Part shown: piece by piece, positions 16,518 through 26,000 of the stretch | How positions within the stretch are numbered: the first letter of the stretch is position 1 | How the letters are laid out: every line of letters begins with the position of its first letter | Assembly (NCBI GenBank): GCA_910575695.1 | Contig: CAJTGJ010000014.1 | Location: 1-64,000 of the forward strand | Source of the DNA: Oscillospiraceae bacterium | GTDB taxonomy: Bacteria; Bacillota; Clostridia; Oscillospirales; Oscillospiraceae | DNA: 64,000 bases | Direction: 5' to 3' | Notes under the pieces: generated by a model | Database searches by the model: none | Seen by the model: only the letters and a program-made list of their open reading frames with translations | Told to the model about the DNA's origin: nothing | Position numbers and translations under genes: made by a program

Positions 16518-16727
16518 TTATCTCCGCTTCTGCCATACGAGGTCATAACCGAGGGTATCCGCCAACTCTACCGCCTCCTTGTAGCGCAGGGATTCCCGGC
16601 GCAGCTTGTCGGAAAGGTTGGGGACGCTGGGACTCCACCCGTACTGCTCGGCCAGCTTCTCCACCAGCTCGCTCATGGTGAAGCCCTCCCGAACAATATA
16701 GGCTTTGATTTCGTTCCTGATATTCAT
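16518..16727 (-). CDS. Small helix-turn-helix protein (DUF6471-like)
   Basis: A 69-residue protein from MNIRNEIKAYIVREGFTMSE. The pattern of a first helix, LVEKLAEQYGW, PSVPNLSDKLRRESLRY and ALEL-like final helix (EAVELADTLGYDLVWQ) resembles the DUF6471 helix-turn-helix family seen in mobile elements. It lies 13 bp upstream of the ParB-like gene and is probably the first gene of the mob transcript, so a repressor role is plausible. Confidence 0.65.
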   Translation of the reverse strand: MNIRNEIKAYIVREGFTMSELVEKLAEQYGWSPSVPNLSDKLRRESLRYKEAVELADTLGYDLVWQKRR

Positions 16728-16996
16728 AAAAAACGTACTCCTTTTCAAAATTGCATTCGCCATCCGGCGTAAGATTAGAAAGCGCCCCCAGCGAACCGGG
16801 CAGGCCGTTCACCATGTCCAGGTCACGGGAGCGCACATCGGATTTCAGCATTCAGCGTGATGTTATACGGAACGATGAAATACCAACAGAGAACCGTGTA
16901 CTGTATTCGCTGCCCAGCGTTGCGTATTTTCGCGATAAATTGTTGCGCTGGTGCTGTTTTGTTCGCTGATTTCACATGGATTGAAATTCACAGAGC

Positions 16997-17027
16997 AAAA
17001 AGGGGGCCTGCCACATGGCAAGCCCCC
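16997..17027 (-). terminator. Terminator of the truncated recombinase gene
   Basis: On the minus strand GGGGGCTTGCC and GGCAGGCCCCC (plus-strand 17002-17027) form an 11-bp stem with an ATGT loop followed by TTTTT, a few bases past the recombinase stop codon. Confidence 0.85.
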
Positions 17028-17035
17028 GTAGTAGG

Positions 17036-17995
17036 TTATGCGCTTTTTTCCTGTTCTGACAGCTTCTTCTGCTTGTCCCGTTCCCGCTGCCGCTTACTGC
17101 GCTCACGGTAATAAGCCCTCTGTTTCCGTTGCTTCTCCATCTCTGCCAATTCCTCCACTGTCGGCTCCGGCAGAGGAACATCAAACTTGCCGATAAATTT
17201 CAGATAGATGTCTACCTCCTGTGTCCGGTCCCCGGTGGAGCGGTCCGGCGCGTGGACGAGAATCTTGTCCACGAACTCGTAAATCATCGGCGTGGTCAGT
17301 ACGGAGAAGTCGGTGTACTTCTTCGTCAGCGCCAAGAACTGGTCCACCCTGGTCGTGTCCGCCTCGAAAGCATCCAACTCCGCCTGGGCCTTGGCGATGG
17401 ATTCCTCCAGCGCCTCCTGCTCCCGTTCATACTCGTCGGACAACAGCTCGAACCGCTTCTCCGAAATCTTCTCGGTGGCGTAGGATTCATAGAGTTTCTT
17501 TATCAGCCCATTCAGCTCACCAGACCGTTTGCGGTCCTTGTTGAGTTTCCGCTTCAAGTCCTTCGCGGCCTGGGCCTGCCGGACCTCCGATGCCGCCCGG
17601 ACCTTCTCAATGAACTCAGCCTCATTGGTAATCGCATAGGCGCTGACGGTCCTGATCGTGTCCAAAATCAACGCCCGGAGCGCCTTGGTGCTGATGTAGT
17701 GGCCGAAGCACTCCTGATGGTAATGGCGAAACGTCAGCGCATAGGTGGAGCAGTCGTAGTGGTCATAGGGGTAAAGGCCGTTTACCGGGTCTTTGCCCCG
17801 GTTCTCTTTGTTGGCCTGCGCCCGGCCCCGGTGGTTATACATCTTTGCACCGCAGTCGGCACAATAAAGTAGGCCCGTCAGCGGGTTGGCCTCCCCGGTG
17901 GTGTCGGTACGGTGGACGGTTTTTCTGACCTGCTGTGCCAGTTTCCAAGTCTCCGGGTCCACAATGGCCTCATGGGTATGCTCGAACCTTGTGTA
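17036..17995 (-). pseudogene. Large serine recombinase without catalytic domain
   Basis: About 318 residues of the C-terminal half of a TndX-type recombinase. It starts at HTHEAIVDPETWKLAQQV, has the zinc-ribbon CADCGAKMYNHRG with its second cysteine pair further on, the long coiled coil, and ends KLSEQEKSA. The N-terminal resolvase domain with the catalytic serine is gone. Similarity stops at about 17990, and upstream codons to 18049 encode an unrelated hydrophobic stretch. The break marks the junction with the large element that follows. Excision of the MobP module by this enzyme is not expected. Confidence 0.85.
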
Positions 17996-18345
17996 GATAA
18001 TCGAGATGCAGCCCGAAAACAGAAAAATAAAATCACATATTTCAAGCAAAAGAGAAACATTGAGACGGGAAAGGAAATCAAAAAGTTGGTTTTTTCAAAA
18101 TGACCTCCCGTTTCAAAAAAATTACGCACCAGAGATGCAAAATCCGCCTTTTACAGACGGAGTAAACTCGCTATCCGCCTATCCCCAGGGTGACCGGAAA
18201 AGTCCGGCAGCTCTGGGGTGTTGCTTTTCCCGCCACTGTTACATTTGCTTCGTTTGCCCTCTGGTTCTTTGGTGGTGTTGGTAATAGCATTATCAATGCC
18301 TTCCGGGTATACTTGCCTTGCAATCAGACGAAAGGAGATACCACC
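17996..18345. other. Junction between the MobP module and the large conjugative element
   Basis: There is no gene here. An AT-rich stretch (about 18000-18130) with a weak inverted repeat (GAGACGGGA near 18062 with TCCCGTTTC near 18106) gives way to GC-rich sequence. A left attachment site of the large element may lie here, but its partner end is beyond the window, so it cannot be recognised. Confidence 0.4.
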
Positions 18346-18777
18346 ATGCCAGAGACTCGAAACTTGTGTGCTCAATTGCCCCTGGCCCTCCACGCTCAGG
18401 TCTGCGAGGCCAGAGAGGCGGCGGGCCTGACCACCGCACAGTACATCACCCAGCTCTTGACCGAATACTACGAAATGAAAGAAAACGGAGGTAAGATGAC
18501 TATGGCAACCAACAGCAGAACGATGGCCTTCCAGATCCCGGAAGAATTATTTATGAGGATCAAAACCCATCTGGAGCGGGAGACCGCCCGCACGGGCCGG
18601 AAGCTGACCCAGCGGGAGTTCGTGCTGGGGCTGATCGAGGAGGCCCTGGAGGCGGCGGAGCGGCAGGCGGACAGCCCGGAGCCGGAGGAGGCCGGTGCCG
18701 GCCCCTGTGAGGCCCAGCCGGAGGGCAGCGGCACCCAGCCCCAGGAGGAGGACGACCCCGCCGCGTTGAGCGCGTAG
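18346..18777 (+). CDS. Ribbon-helix-helix-like DNA-binding protein at the start of the large element
   Basis: A 143-residue protein starting MPETRNLCAQLPLALHAQVC, 7 nt after AAAGGAG. Two copies of a strand-helix-helix pattern are visible: residues 3-45 (ending LTTAQYITQLLTEYYEM) and about 57-105 (TMAFQIPEELFMRIKTHLER, then LTQREFVLGLIEEALEAAE). The tail is acidic and Pro/Gly-rich. A tandem CopG-like regulator is the best guess. It is followed by a strong terminator, so it forms its own transcript and may control the element. Confidence 0.6.
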   Translation: MPETRNLCAQLPLALHAQVCEAREAAGLTTAQYITQLLTEYYEMKENGGKMTMATNSRTMAFQIPEELFMRIKTHLERETARTGRKLTQREFVLGLIEEALEAAERQADSPEPEEAGAGPCEAQPEGSGTQPQEEDDPAALSA

Positions 18778-18814
18778 TGGGCCGTGTGAGGCCGTGACAA
18801 CCAAACAGCAGATG

Positions 18815-18862
18815 AGAAGCCCCCAGAGCATCCTGAATCGGGATGCTCTGGGGGCTTCTTTT
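18815..18862 (+). terminator. Very strong Rho-independent terminator
   Basis: GAAGCCCCCAGAGCATCC (18816-18833) is the perfect complement of GGATGCTCTGGGGGCTTC (18841-18858), extended by an A-T pair and followed by TTTT. The 18-bp stem separates the regulator from the long operon, whose first ribosome site is only 17 bp further on. It may act as a gate for read-through. Confidence 0.9.
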
Positions 18863-18878
18863 CGTTTCGCCGAAAGAA

Positions 18879-18894
18879 GGAGGTGACTACTACG
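18879..18894 (+). promoter_or_regulatory. Full-length Shine-Dalgarno before a possible ACG start
   Basis: GGAGGTGA (18879-18886) matches all eight bases of the usual anti-SD. Five bases later is ACG (18892-18894), where the family's initiator should be. The only in-frame GTG, at 18883, lies inside the SD itself. Confidence 0.5.
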
Positions 18895-19857
18895 AGACGA
18901 ACCCCAAACCCAGAGGATTTCTGGAAATTCACGGACGAGGAGATGGAGACCGCCAAGGGGACCGACCTGCCGGACCTGCTGGAACACCTGGGCTACACCG
19001 TCCGCCGCCTGGGCAGCCGGTACCACACCACCAGGGAGATGGACAGCCTCCGCATCAAGGACCGCCGCACATGGAAGCGTTACTCCAACGGCACGGGCGG
19101 GGACGCCATCACGTTTTTGCAGGAGTTCTGCGGGAAGGGATTCCGGGATGCCGTGACCTACCTGCTGGAGTTCAACGGACACCGCGCCAGGGACTCCCCC
19201 GCCCCTCGCCCTCGACCAGCCCCGCAGGAGGAAAAGCCGGCCTTTGCCCTGCCCATCCCCAACCACGACCAGCGGCGGGTGTTCGCCTATCTTCAAAAGA
19301 GAGGCATCGCCCCCCAGGTGATCCGGGGCTTCATCGAGTCCGGCCTGCTGTACGAGGACAGCCTGCACCACAACTGCGTGTTCGTGGGCCGGGACGGCAA
19401 CGGAAAGCCGGTATTCGCCAGCAAGCGCGGCACCTATGACCTGGGCGGCTCCAGCTTCAAGCGGGACGCCCCCGGCAGCGACAAAAGCGTAGCCTTCCGG
19501 CTCCCCTGCGACCCGGCTCTGGATTGGGTGGCGGTATTCGAAGCTCCCATCGACCTGATGAGCTTCTGTACCCTGCACCGGCAGGTGCGGAGCAACGCCG
19601 TGGCCCTGTGCGGACTTTACCAAGGCCCCCTGGACACCTACCTGCAAGAGAATCCCCATCTGAAGCGGATCGTTCTGTGTCTGGACGCGGACGGGCCGGG
19701 CCAGGAGGCCACGGAGAAGTTCCGGGCAGAGTACGGGCAGAAGGGCTATGACGTGTCCACCCGGACACCCGCCCAGGGGAAGGACTGGAACGAGTACCTG
19801 CAGCAGCGCGGCCGGACCAGGGAAAGGAGGGATTATCGGCAGGCCGCGGCCAGATAA
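18892..19857 (+). CDS. DUF3991/Toprim-domain protein (primase-like)
   Basis: About 321 residues. The N-terminal part (TPNPEDFWKFTDEEMETAK, LPDLLEHLGYTVRRLGSRYH, WKRYSNGTGGDAITFLQEF) resembles the CHC2-like fold of plasmid primases. The middle is the DUF3991 segment (IAPQVIRGFIESGLLYED), and the C-terminal Toprim part holds the acidic positions VFEAPIDLMSF and RIVLCLDADGPGQEATEKF. Such proteins are thought to prime DNA synthesis on the transferred strand. The start is uncertain: family members begin near RRTPNPED, here preceded by ACG at ideal SD spacing rather than ATG. Confidence 0.8.
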   Translation, partial: TRRTPNPEDFWKFTDEEMETAKGTDLPDLLEHLGYTVRRLGSRYHTTREMDSLRIKDRRTWKRYSNGTGGDAITFLQEFCGKGFRDAVTYLLEFNGHRARDSPAPRPRPAPQEEKPAFALPIPNHDQRRVFAYLQKRGIAPQVIRGFIESGLLYEDSLHHNCVFVGRDGNGKPVFASKRGTYDLGGSSFKRDAPGSDKSVAFRLPCDPALDWVAVFEAPIDLMSFCTLHRQVRSNAVALCGLYQGPLDTYLQENPHLKRIVLCLDADGPGQEATEKFRAEYGQKGYDVSTRTPAQGKDWNEYLQQRGRTRERRDYRQAAAR

Positions 19858-19905
19858 CATCATCATCCAGGCTGAAAATAAACGAAAAAACGGAGGAAAG
19901 TACAC

Positions 19906-20853
19906 ATGAAGCGCATTTTCACCATCCTGTGCTCCCTGGCCATCGTCATGGCCGGGAGCGCCACCGCCCTGGCGGCGGAACCGGAAGCGGGCCAGAGCGC
20001 CAGCTATTACCCCGTGTCCGTGGAGGAGTACACCTACGGCGACTTTGACGAGCTGCGGATCAACAAGACCTATCAGCTCTCGCTGGCAGACGATCCCAGC
20101 CTCATCCCCACCGAGGACTTCATCCGCAACGGGCGGCGCTACTATCTGCTGGACATGACCCGGAAGGACGAGGTGGGGGTGGACATCCAGACCCACACCG
20201 AGACCATCACCCAGGCCAGCGATACCAATAATCTGGAGACCATCCTCCAGCGGCTGGATGCGGAGATGGAGGTGACCACAGAGGACGGCTATGTGGGCAT
20301 CCTGCGGCTGGACCACACCAGCGTCCAGGTGACCACGGACGGCTACGCCACCAAGACCAGCACCCTCACCGCCAGCCGCAGCTATCCCAATCTGTCTGAG
20401 GCAGACGTGTCCCTCATCCCCAAGAGCATCGAGGACAAGGGCAAGACCCTGACCTTGGGGGATGTTAAGTGGAGCGAGACCGCCGATGTGGACGGCGAGG
20501 GCAACCCTGTCACCCGTTACACCGCCACCGCCAGCTATACCGGGACCGCCAGCAGCCGGTACGCTACCGGCTACACCGTCAGCGCCAGCTACACCGGCGA
20601 GGTGTCCAAACCCAACTGTGCCGTGGTCATCTACACCGCCATCTTCGGCAGTGAAAAGGCCCCGGAGGAGTCCGAAGCCCCTGGCGGCAACGAGCAGCAT
20701 GACCCCACCTCTGGTCAGACGGAGGCCCCGGACACCGCCAAGGAACCTGTGGATCTGTCCGGCCTGAAACGCCCTGTGATGATCGGGGTGGTGGTGCTGG
20801 CCCTGGGTGTTGGCGGTATGTTCGCTTACAAAAAATTCCGTGAGAGGAGATGA
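19906..20853 (+). CDS. Secreted, C-terminally membrane-anchored element protein
   Basis: A 315-residue protein. It has a signal peptide (MKRIFTILCSLAIVMAGSAT, cleavage near ALAA), an extracellular beta-rich region to about residue 245, a Pro/Glu/Thr-rich linker, and one transmembrane helix near the C-terminus (PVMIGVVVLALGVGGMFAYK) followed by KKFRERR. There is no LPXTG. It is the first gene of the surface cluster that includes a sortase and a giant adhesin. I do not know its function; a cell-envelope component at the mating contact is plausible. ATG has CGGAGGAAAG upstream. Confidence 0.7.
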   Translation: MKRIFTILCSLAIVMAGSATALAAEPEAGQSASYYPVSVEEYTYGDFDELRINKTYQLSLADDPSLIPTEDFIRNGRRYYLLDMTRKDEVGVDIQTHTETITQASDTNNLETILQRLDAEMEVTTEDGYVGILRLDHTSVQVTTDGYATKTSTLTASRSYPNLSEADVSLIPKSIEDKGKTLTLGDVKWSETADVDGEGNPVTRYTATASYTGTASSRYATGYTVSASYTGEVSKPNCAVVIYTAIFGSEKAPEESEAPGGNEQHDPTSGQTEAPDTAKEPVDLSGLKRPVMIGVVVLALGVGGMFAYKKFRERR

Positions 20854-20857
20854 TCGA

Positions 20858-21703
20858 TTGAAAATCCGCAGTTTTCTGCTGGCCATGATGCTGTGCGCCC
20901 TATGCGTCACCCAGGCCAGCGCCCTGGAATATGACTTCGACGCCCCGGAGGATTACCTGTTCGGCCAGCCTACCAGCGATGACACCATCTACGAGTGGGA
21001 AAACCCTAACGTGGACCGGAGCAAGAACGCCGCCCTGATCGCACCCGGCTTCGGGACTCCCACCAGCTACCTCCCCGGCAGCGGCGAGTACCTTACCCCC
21101 AACCTCGTCCCCGGCGCGTTGTCTGGCGGGCTGGTGAATCAGGTGGGCAGCGCTGGGGCCAATGCTGTCGGCGGCGCGGCGGGCAGTTCCGTCATCCCCG
21201 GCCAGTACCCCTCGGTGAGCGGCAATGTCACCATGACCCAGATCCCTGGGAGCAGTCCCACCGACATCGCCCAGGGCAGCACCAGCGGCGGCTACACCGA
21301 GGTGACAAGCGACCTCTACTACAGCAACGGCAGCCTGGGAACCCTGAAGATCCCCGCCATCAACCTGACCGTCAAGGTCTACCAGGGGACGGACAGCGCT
21401 GCGTTGAAAAAGGGCGCGGGCCACTTCACCAACACCAGCATCTGGGATGGAAATGCCTGCTTCGCCGGACATAACCGAGGGGTGAACAATCACTTCGGGA
21501 AAATCCATACCCTGGAGGCTGGCGACACCATCACCCTGACCACCATGCTGGGGACCCGCACCTATGCTGTGACCAGCGTGGAGAAGGTGAGCGTCAACGA
21601 CTCCAGTGGCACCGCCCCCACCACGGATAACCGGGTGACACTCTATACCTGCGTTATGAATCAGCCGGAGTACCGCTGGAAGGTCACGGCGGTGGAAGGA
21701 TGA
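20858..21703 (+). CDS. Sortase family protein
   Basis: About 281 residues from TTG 20858, 4 nt after the previous stop, with GAGAGGAGATG upstream. A signal-anchor (LKIRSFLLAMMLCALCVTQA) precedes a Gly/Ser-rich region. The sortase beta-barrel starts at LGTLKIPAINLTVKVYQGTD. Catalytic residues are His at about 204 in GHNRG, Cys at about 264 in TLYTC and Arg at about 272 in YRWKV. Sortases join LPXTG proteins to the wall or to each other. The likely substrate in this window is the adhesin at 23021-30433, which ends LPKTGY. Confidence 0.85.
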   Translation: MKIRSFLLAMMLCALCVTQASALEYDFDAPEDYLFGQPTSDDTIYEWENPNVDRSKNAALIAPGFGTPTSYLPGSGEYLTPNLVPGALSGGLVNQVGSAGANAVGGAAGSSVIPGQYPSVSGNVTMTQIPGSSPTDIAQGSTSGGYTEVTSDLYYSNGSLGTLKIPAINLTVKVYQGTDSAALKKGAGHFTNTSIWDGNACFAGHNRGVNNHFGKIHTLEAGDTITLTTMLGTRTYAVTSVEKVSVNDSSGTAPTTDNRVTLYTCVMNQPEYRWKVTAVEG

Positions 21704-22077
21704 GCGTGGAATACGACAGTGCTATAGAGGAATTGGCGCAGGTATTGGCCAACCGCTTTGCGCGGCTTGCGCGGGGCTGGGAGGCCAGTACGCCCGGTAA
21801 GCGGCAGGACGATTTGGAAAATATCCTTGCAGCCCGGAATGTAACGGCTAAACTCCAGGATCTGGTTACGGAATCGGACGCTGTGGCCCTGCTGGCATTG
21901 GAGGACCCGCTGAAAGCTGTGGCGGATCAGTGGCTGAAATTGACGGGGCTGGATCGTCCCCAGGACGAGGCCCTCATCCGTTGTGTCAGAATCTTGTGCG
22001 GTGATACACCGCAGCGGGATAGCCAGCAGGCAGGAACAAAGAAAAAGCCACACCGCCGCAGTTCCATGACGAGATAA
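21700..22077 (+). CDS. Hypothetical protein overlapping the sortase gene
   Basis: A 125-residue helical, mostly cytosolic-looking protein that overlaps the sortase stop by ATGA. The stretch SDAVALLALEDPLKAVADQWLK resembles a segment in the protein at 46525-47499 (MEFLLRFDDPLEVVRGYWES), suggesting a shared small helical domain of the DUF3848 kind. The tail is basic. Function is unknown. Confidence 0.55.
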   Translation: MSVEYDSAIEELAQVLANRFARLARGWEASTPGKRQDDLENILAARNVTAKLQDLVTESDAVALLALEDPLKAVADQWLKLTGLDRPQDEALIRCVRILCGDTPQRDSQQAGTKKKPHRRSSMTR

Positions 22078-22180
22078 TACGGCTAAAAACTGTCTGCGGA
22101 TTGTGTTCGACTTTCCCCATCTTCTGTGGTATGGTTCGGTTTGCAAAGCCCCACCATATTACGAAACGGAGGAATCGAGC

Positions 22181-22936
22181 ATGAAAAACAGAAAAATCCT
22201 GTCCCTGCTCTTGACCGGAGCCATGACAGCGGCCCTGCTGGCTGCCCCCGCCCAGGCGGCGGAGACCCCGCCCATCCGAGTGAGCAGCTACAAGGGGAAC
22301 ACCCTGGAGGTGGGAGAGCGCAGCGGCCTCGTCATCGGCCCCAGCGGGATGGACTACATTGTAACCTCCAGCGACCCGGATACGGTAGCGGTGGAGCAGA
22401 TCACTGGCTTTTGGGTAGCGGTCGCCAAGTCGGAGGGAACCGCAGAGATTACCGCCGCCAACCGAGCCGGGGTGTCTGGAACCCTGACACTCACAGTCGG
22501 CTCCGCCAATGCACCCGCCAGCCCAGACAGCGCAATCCAGCCGGACAACATGGAGATACGGCAGGAGCTGATTCGTCTGATCAACCAGACCCGCAAGGCC
22601 AATGGCGTGTCGGAGCTGCCTGTCAGCGAGGCCCTGATGAATGCCGCCCAGGTCTGCTCCAACCGGCGCTATACCTGGCATCACTCACAGGAGGAGTGTC
22701 AGGCTGCCGCCGACGCAGGCTACCCCTACGGCTTCGGGGATAACCTCACCGTGTTCACCGGCACAGAGGATGCCGCCCAACACGCCCTGGACAACTGGAT
22801 CAACTCCCCCGGTCATTTCCATACCATGATCGACCCGGCCTGCGACTGCATCGGGGTGGGCGTGACCCAGCACGATGGCATTACCTACTGTTTTATGTTC
22901 GTTGGAATCCCCAACAGCGTCAACTTCTATGCGTAA
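22181..22936 (+). CDS. Secreted CAP-domain (SCP/PR1) protein
   Basis: A 251-residue protein with a clear signal peptide ending APAQAAE. A Big-like immunoglobulin domain follows at about 32-105 (SGLVIGPSGMDYIVTSSDPD, GTAEITAANRAGVSGTLTL). The CAP domain is at about 125-250, with IRQELIRLINQTRKANG, the CAP motif HALDNWINSPGHFHTMID and IGVGVTQHDGITYCFMFVG. CAP proteins are extracellular and roles vary. Start ATG 22181 has CGGAGGAATCGAGC. It lies between the sortase and adhesin genes, so a surface role is likely. Confidence 0.85.
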   Translation: MKNRKILSLLLTGAMTAALLAAPAQAAETPPIRVSSYKGNTLEVGERSGLVIGPSGMDYIVTSSDPDTVAVEQITGFWVAVAKSEGTAEITAANRAGVSGTLTLTVGSANAPASPDSAIQPDNMEIRQELIRLINQTRKANGVSELPVSEALMNAAQVCSNRRYTWHHSQEECQAAADAGYPYGFGDNLTVFTGTEDAAQHALDNWINSPGHFHTMIDPACDCIGVGVTQHDGITYCFMFVGIPNSVNFYA

Positions 22937-23020
22937 CAGAATCGAAACCGGGAACGGCCTTTCAGCGCAAGCTGGAGGGCCATTTCTTATTCCTCAAAAA
23001 TGGAAAGGAGCTTTTGATTT

Positions 23021-26000
23021 ATGCAAAAAACCTATTCCGCACTCACCCGCATGACGGCCCTGCTGCTCGTGCTGGTGTGTGTGCTGGGCCTGCTGCCCGC
23101 AACGGCTCTCGCCGCCAGCCCGTCCACCATCAAAATGGATGATTGCGCTTACAGCGGGACCAAGTACGACTCCCCGGCTCTGGGCGAGTGCTATATGCAC
23201 CAGATGCACTTCAACTACAACGGCAAAAGCATCATGGGCTTCTGTGCCGAAAAAGGAAAAGGGATGGGGTGGTCCCTGAAGGGCCACACCTGGGGCAATC
23301 CCCAGCCCATTTCCGACCCCACGGTCAAGACCATGATGGCCTATTTTTACGCCCATTCCACCGGCGTCTTCACCGATCAGGCCAAGGCCCTGGGTGTGGA
23401 CGATGTGTGGAACAGCGACTACACCTGGACCATGAACTCCTGGACACAGGCTGTCGTCTGGCGGTACAAGGCCGGTCTGCTGTCCGACCCCGTGGTGGCC
23501 TGCGCGGAGGAACTGCTGTGCGTCTACAACAATCTGGAACACACCAATTATTCCAGTATTGACGAGACTATGGACGGCAGATCGTTCCGGGACCGGGCGC
23601 AGTATATCCTCGACCTGGGCGCGCAGGGCGTATGGGGCGAGTGTGAGGTCTATGAGTACGCCTACACCGGCCCCGGCTCCAGCTACCACCCCTCCAACGA
23701 TGTGCAGGCTGTCATGGTGGGGGAACTGAACGTCACCCGTGAAAAGTACAGCCTGACGGTCAAGAAGGTGGATTCCACCAACCCCAACAAGACTCTGCCC
23801 GGAGCGCGTTTTCTTGTTGCCTCCGAAAACGGTTCCTACTCCAAGGAAGTGGTGACAGGGAGCGACGGCACTGTGACCGTACCCAATTTGGAGGCCGGCA
23901 CCTATGCCGTAACCGAACTGGAGGCCCCGGAGGGCTATGAGATCGACAATCCTGGGCCTCAGTATGTTGTTCTGCCCAATGGCAGCGACAAAACCGTAAC
24001 CGTTACCTTTACCGATACCCCTGAGATCACCGGCGAGGGCAGTATCCGCAAGGTGGACGCAGACGATCCCACCAGGGGCCTCGCTGGGGCGGTCATTAAA
24101 ATCGAGGGCGTGGACAACGACTTCACCGGGACTTACGTCACCGGCGCTGGCGGCTATCTGACGGACGTTCCCTGGAAGGATATGCCCCTGGGCAGTTACA
24201 CCGCCGAGGAGGTCACTCCTCCGGAGGGGTACACCAAAAGCCCCGATGTGAATAAGACCAAGCAGACCTTTGTATGGGACGGCAAAACTGACGTGGCCCT
24301 GGTTTTTGAGAATGACGCCAAGGTAAAGGTACGTCTCATCAAAAAAGACGATTCTGATAACCCTCTCCCCGGCGCTGTGTTCAACATCGTGAAAGATGGC
24401 CAGATCATCGGCACAGAGGAGACGAAAGCAGACGGCTCCATCACCGTCACCGATGTGACCGAGGGGATGTACGCCTTCGTGGAGGTGTCCGCCCCCGCCC
24501 CCTACGCCGCGCTGACTGAGCCTGTTATTGCCCATGTGGATCAGGCCACCGTCAACGGCGGCGGCACGGTCACCGTGACAGCCTCCGACAAGCGGCTCCC
24601 CAATCTGACGATTCTGAAACGGGACGCGCAGACCGGGGATGTGATCCCCAACACTCATTTTGAAATTCGCGGCATCCATTACGGCTACCACAACGATGTG
24701 ACCACCGGGCCGGACGGCAGGGCGGTCCTATCCAATATTCCTGTGGACAGCTACGAGGTGACGGAAAAGTCTGTCCCTGATCCCTATGTGGTGGGAGACG
24801 AACCCACCCAGACGATCTGGCTGGGGGCCGGAGACAGCAAGGAGCTGATTTTTGACAACCTGAAGCAGCCTGTCCTGAAAATTTCCAAGGTAGAGCAGGG
24901 AACCAACACCCCCATCCCCGGTACTGTGTTCACCGTGGAGGGCATCGACAGCGACTACCGCCAGGATGTGACCACCGAGGCGGACGGCTTCGCCACTCTG
25001 CGCGTCGCCCCCGGCAGCTACCGGGTCACGGAGAAGTCCGTCCCGGACCCCTACTGTCTGCCGGAGGACGAAGCCGGCCGGACCCAGACCATCAGCCTGA
25101 ACGGCGGCGATGAAAAGACCCTGATCTTCAAAAACAGCAAGAAGCCCCTGCTGACTCTCTCGAAGATCGACGCCGACACCGGAGTGCCGGTCCCCGGCAC
25201 GGTCCTCACCGTGGAGGGGATCGACAGCGACTACAAGGATGACTGGACCACCGGCGCGGACGGCACTGTTGCCCTCCGTGTTGATCCCGGAACCTACCGC
25301 ATCACGGAGAAGTCCGTCCCCGCCCCCTACTACCTGCCGGACAAGGACGCAGACCGGGTGCAGACCATTTCCCTGAATCCCGGCGATGAGAAAACGGTGG
25401 TGTTCCGCAACCACAAGACCCCGGAGCTGACCATTTTCAAGGAAGATTCTGTTGCGGGGGCTCCCATTGAGGGCGCTAAGTTCCGTGTGACTTTTACGTC
25501 CAACGGCGAGGCCGCAGGCGCTCCCGCCTCCATGGACTTCGGTATCTTCGTCACGGATGCCAGCGGCCAGATCAAGCTCCATGAGAAAGGCAAGAAGCTG
25601 TACCCCGGTGAGTACACCGTGACTGAGGTGGAGCCTGCTCCTGGATATCAGATGAAAGAGCCTCTCACCCAGAAGGTGATCCTCCATGGCGGCGAGAGCA
25701 AGACGCTCACTTTTTTCAATGAGCCGTTAAACGCCATTGTGGTGGAAAAATACAACAGCGTGACCCATGAGGCCCTCCCCGGCTGTACCTTCCAGCTGAA
25801 GTTCCTGGGTGGGACCAGCGGTACGGGCGGCACGGTCATCGGTACGAAGGTGACCGGGAAAAACGGAACCGCCATCTGGACCGGGCTGACTGCCGGCACC
25901 TACATCGTGGAGGAAATCGACCCGGCGGACGGCTACTCCATCATCAATGCCTCTGAAACGGTCTATATTTCCGACAAGGGTGAGCAGAACGTGGTCACCG

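Noticed and set aside
16764-16996. Open frames between the small helix-turn-helix gene and the recombinase terminator
   Set aside because: Short, overlapping on both strands, with no start context. This stretch more likely holds the promoter of the mob genes, though I could not assign -35 and -10 boxes.
18547-20910. 787-codon minus-strand open frame
   Set aside because: It spans three real plus-strand genes and their gaps, crosses a terminator and has no family signature; a GC-driven shadow.
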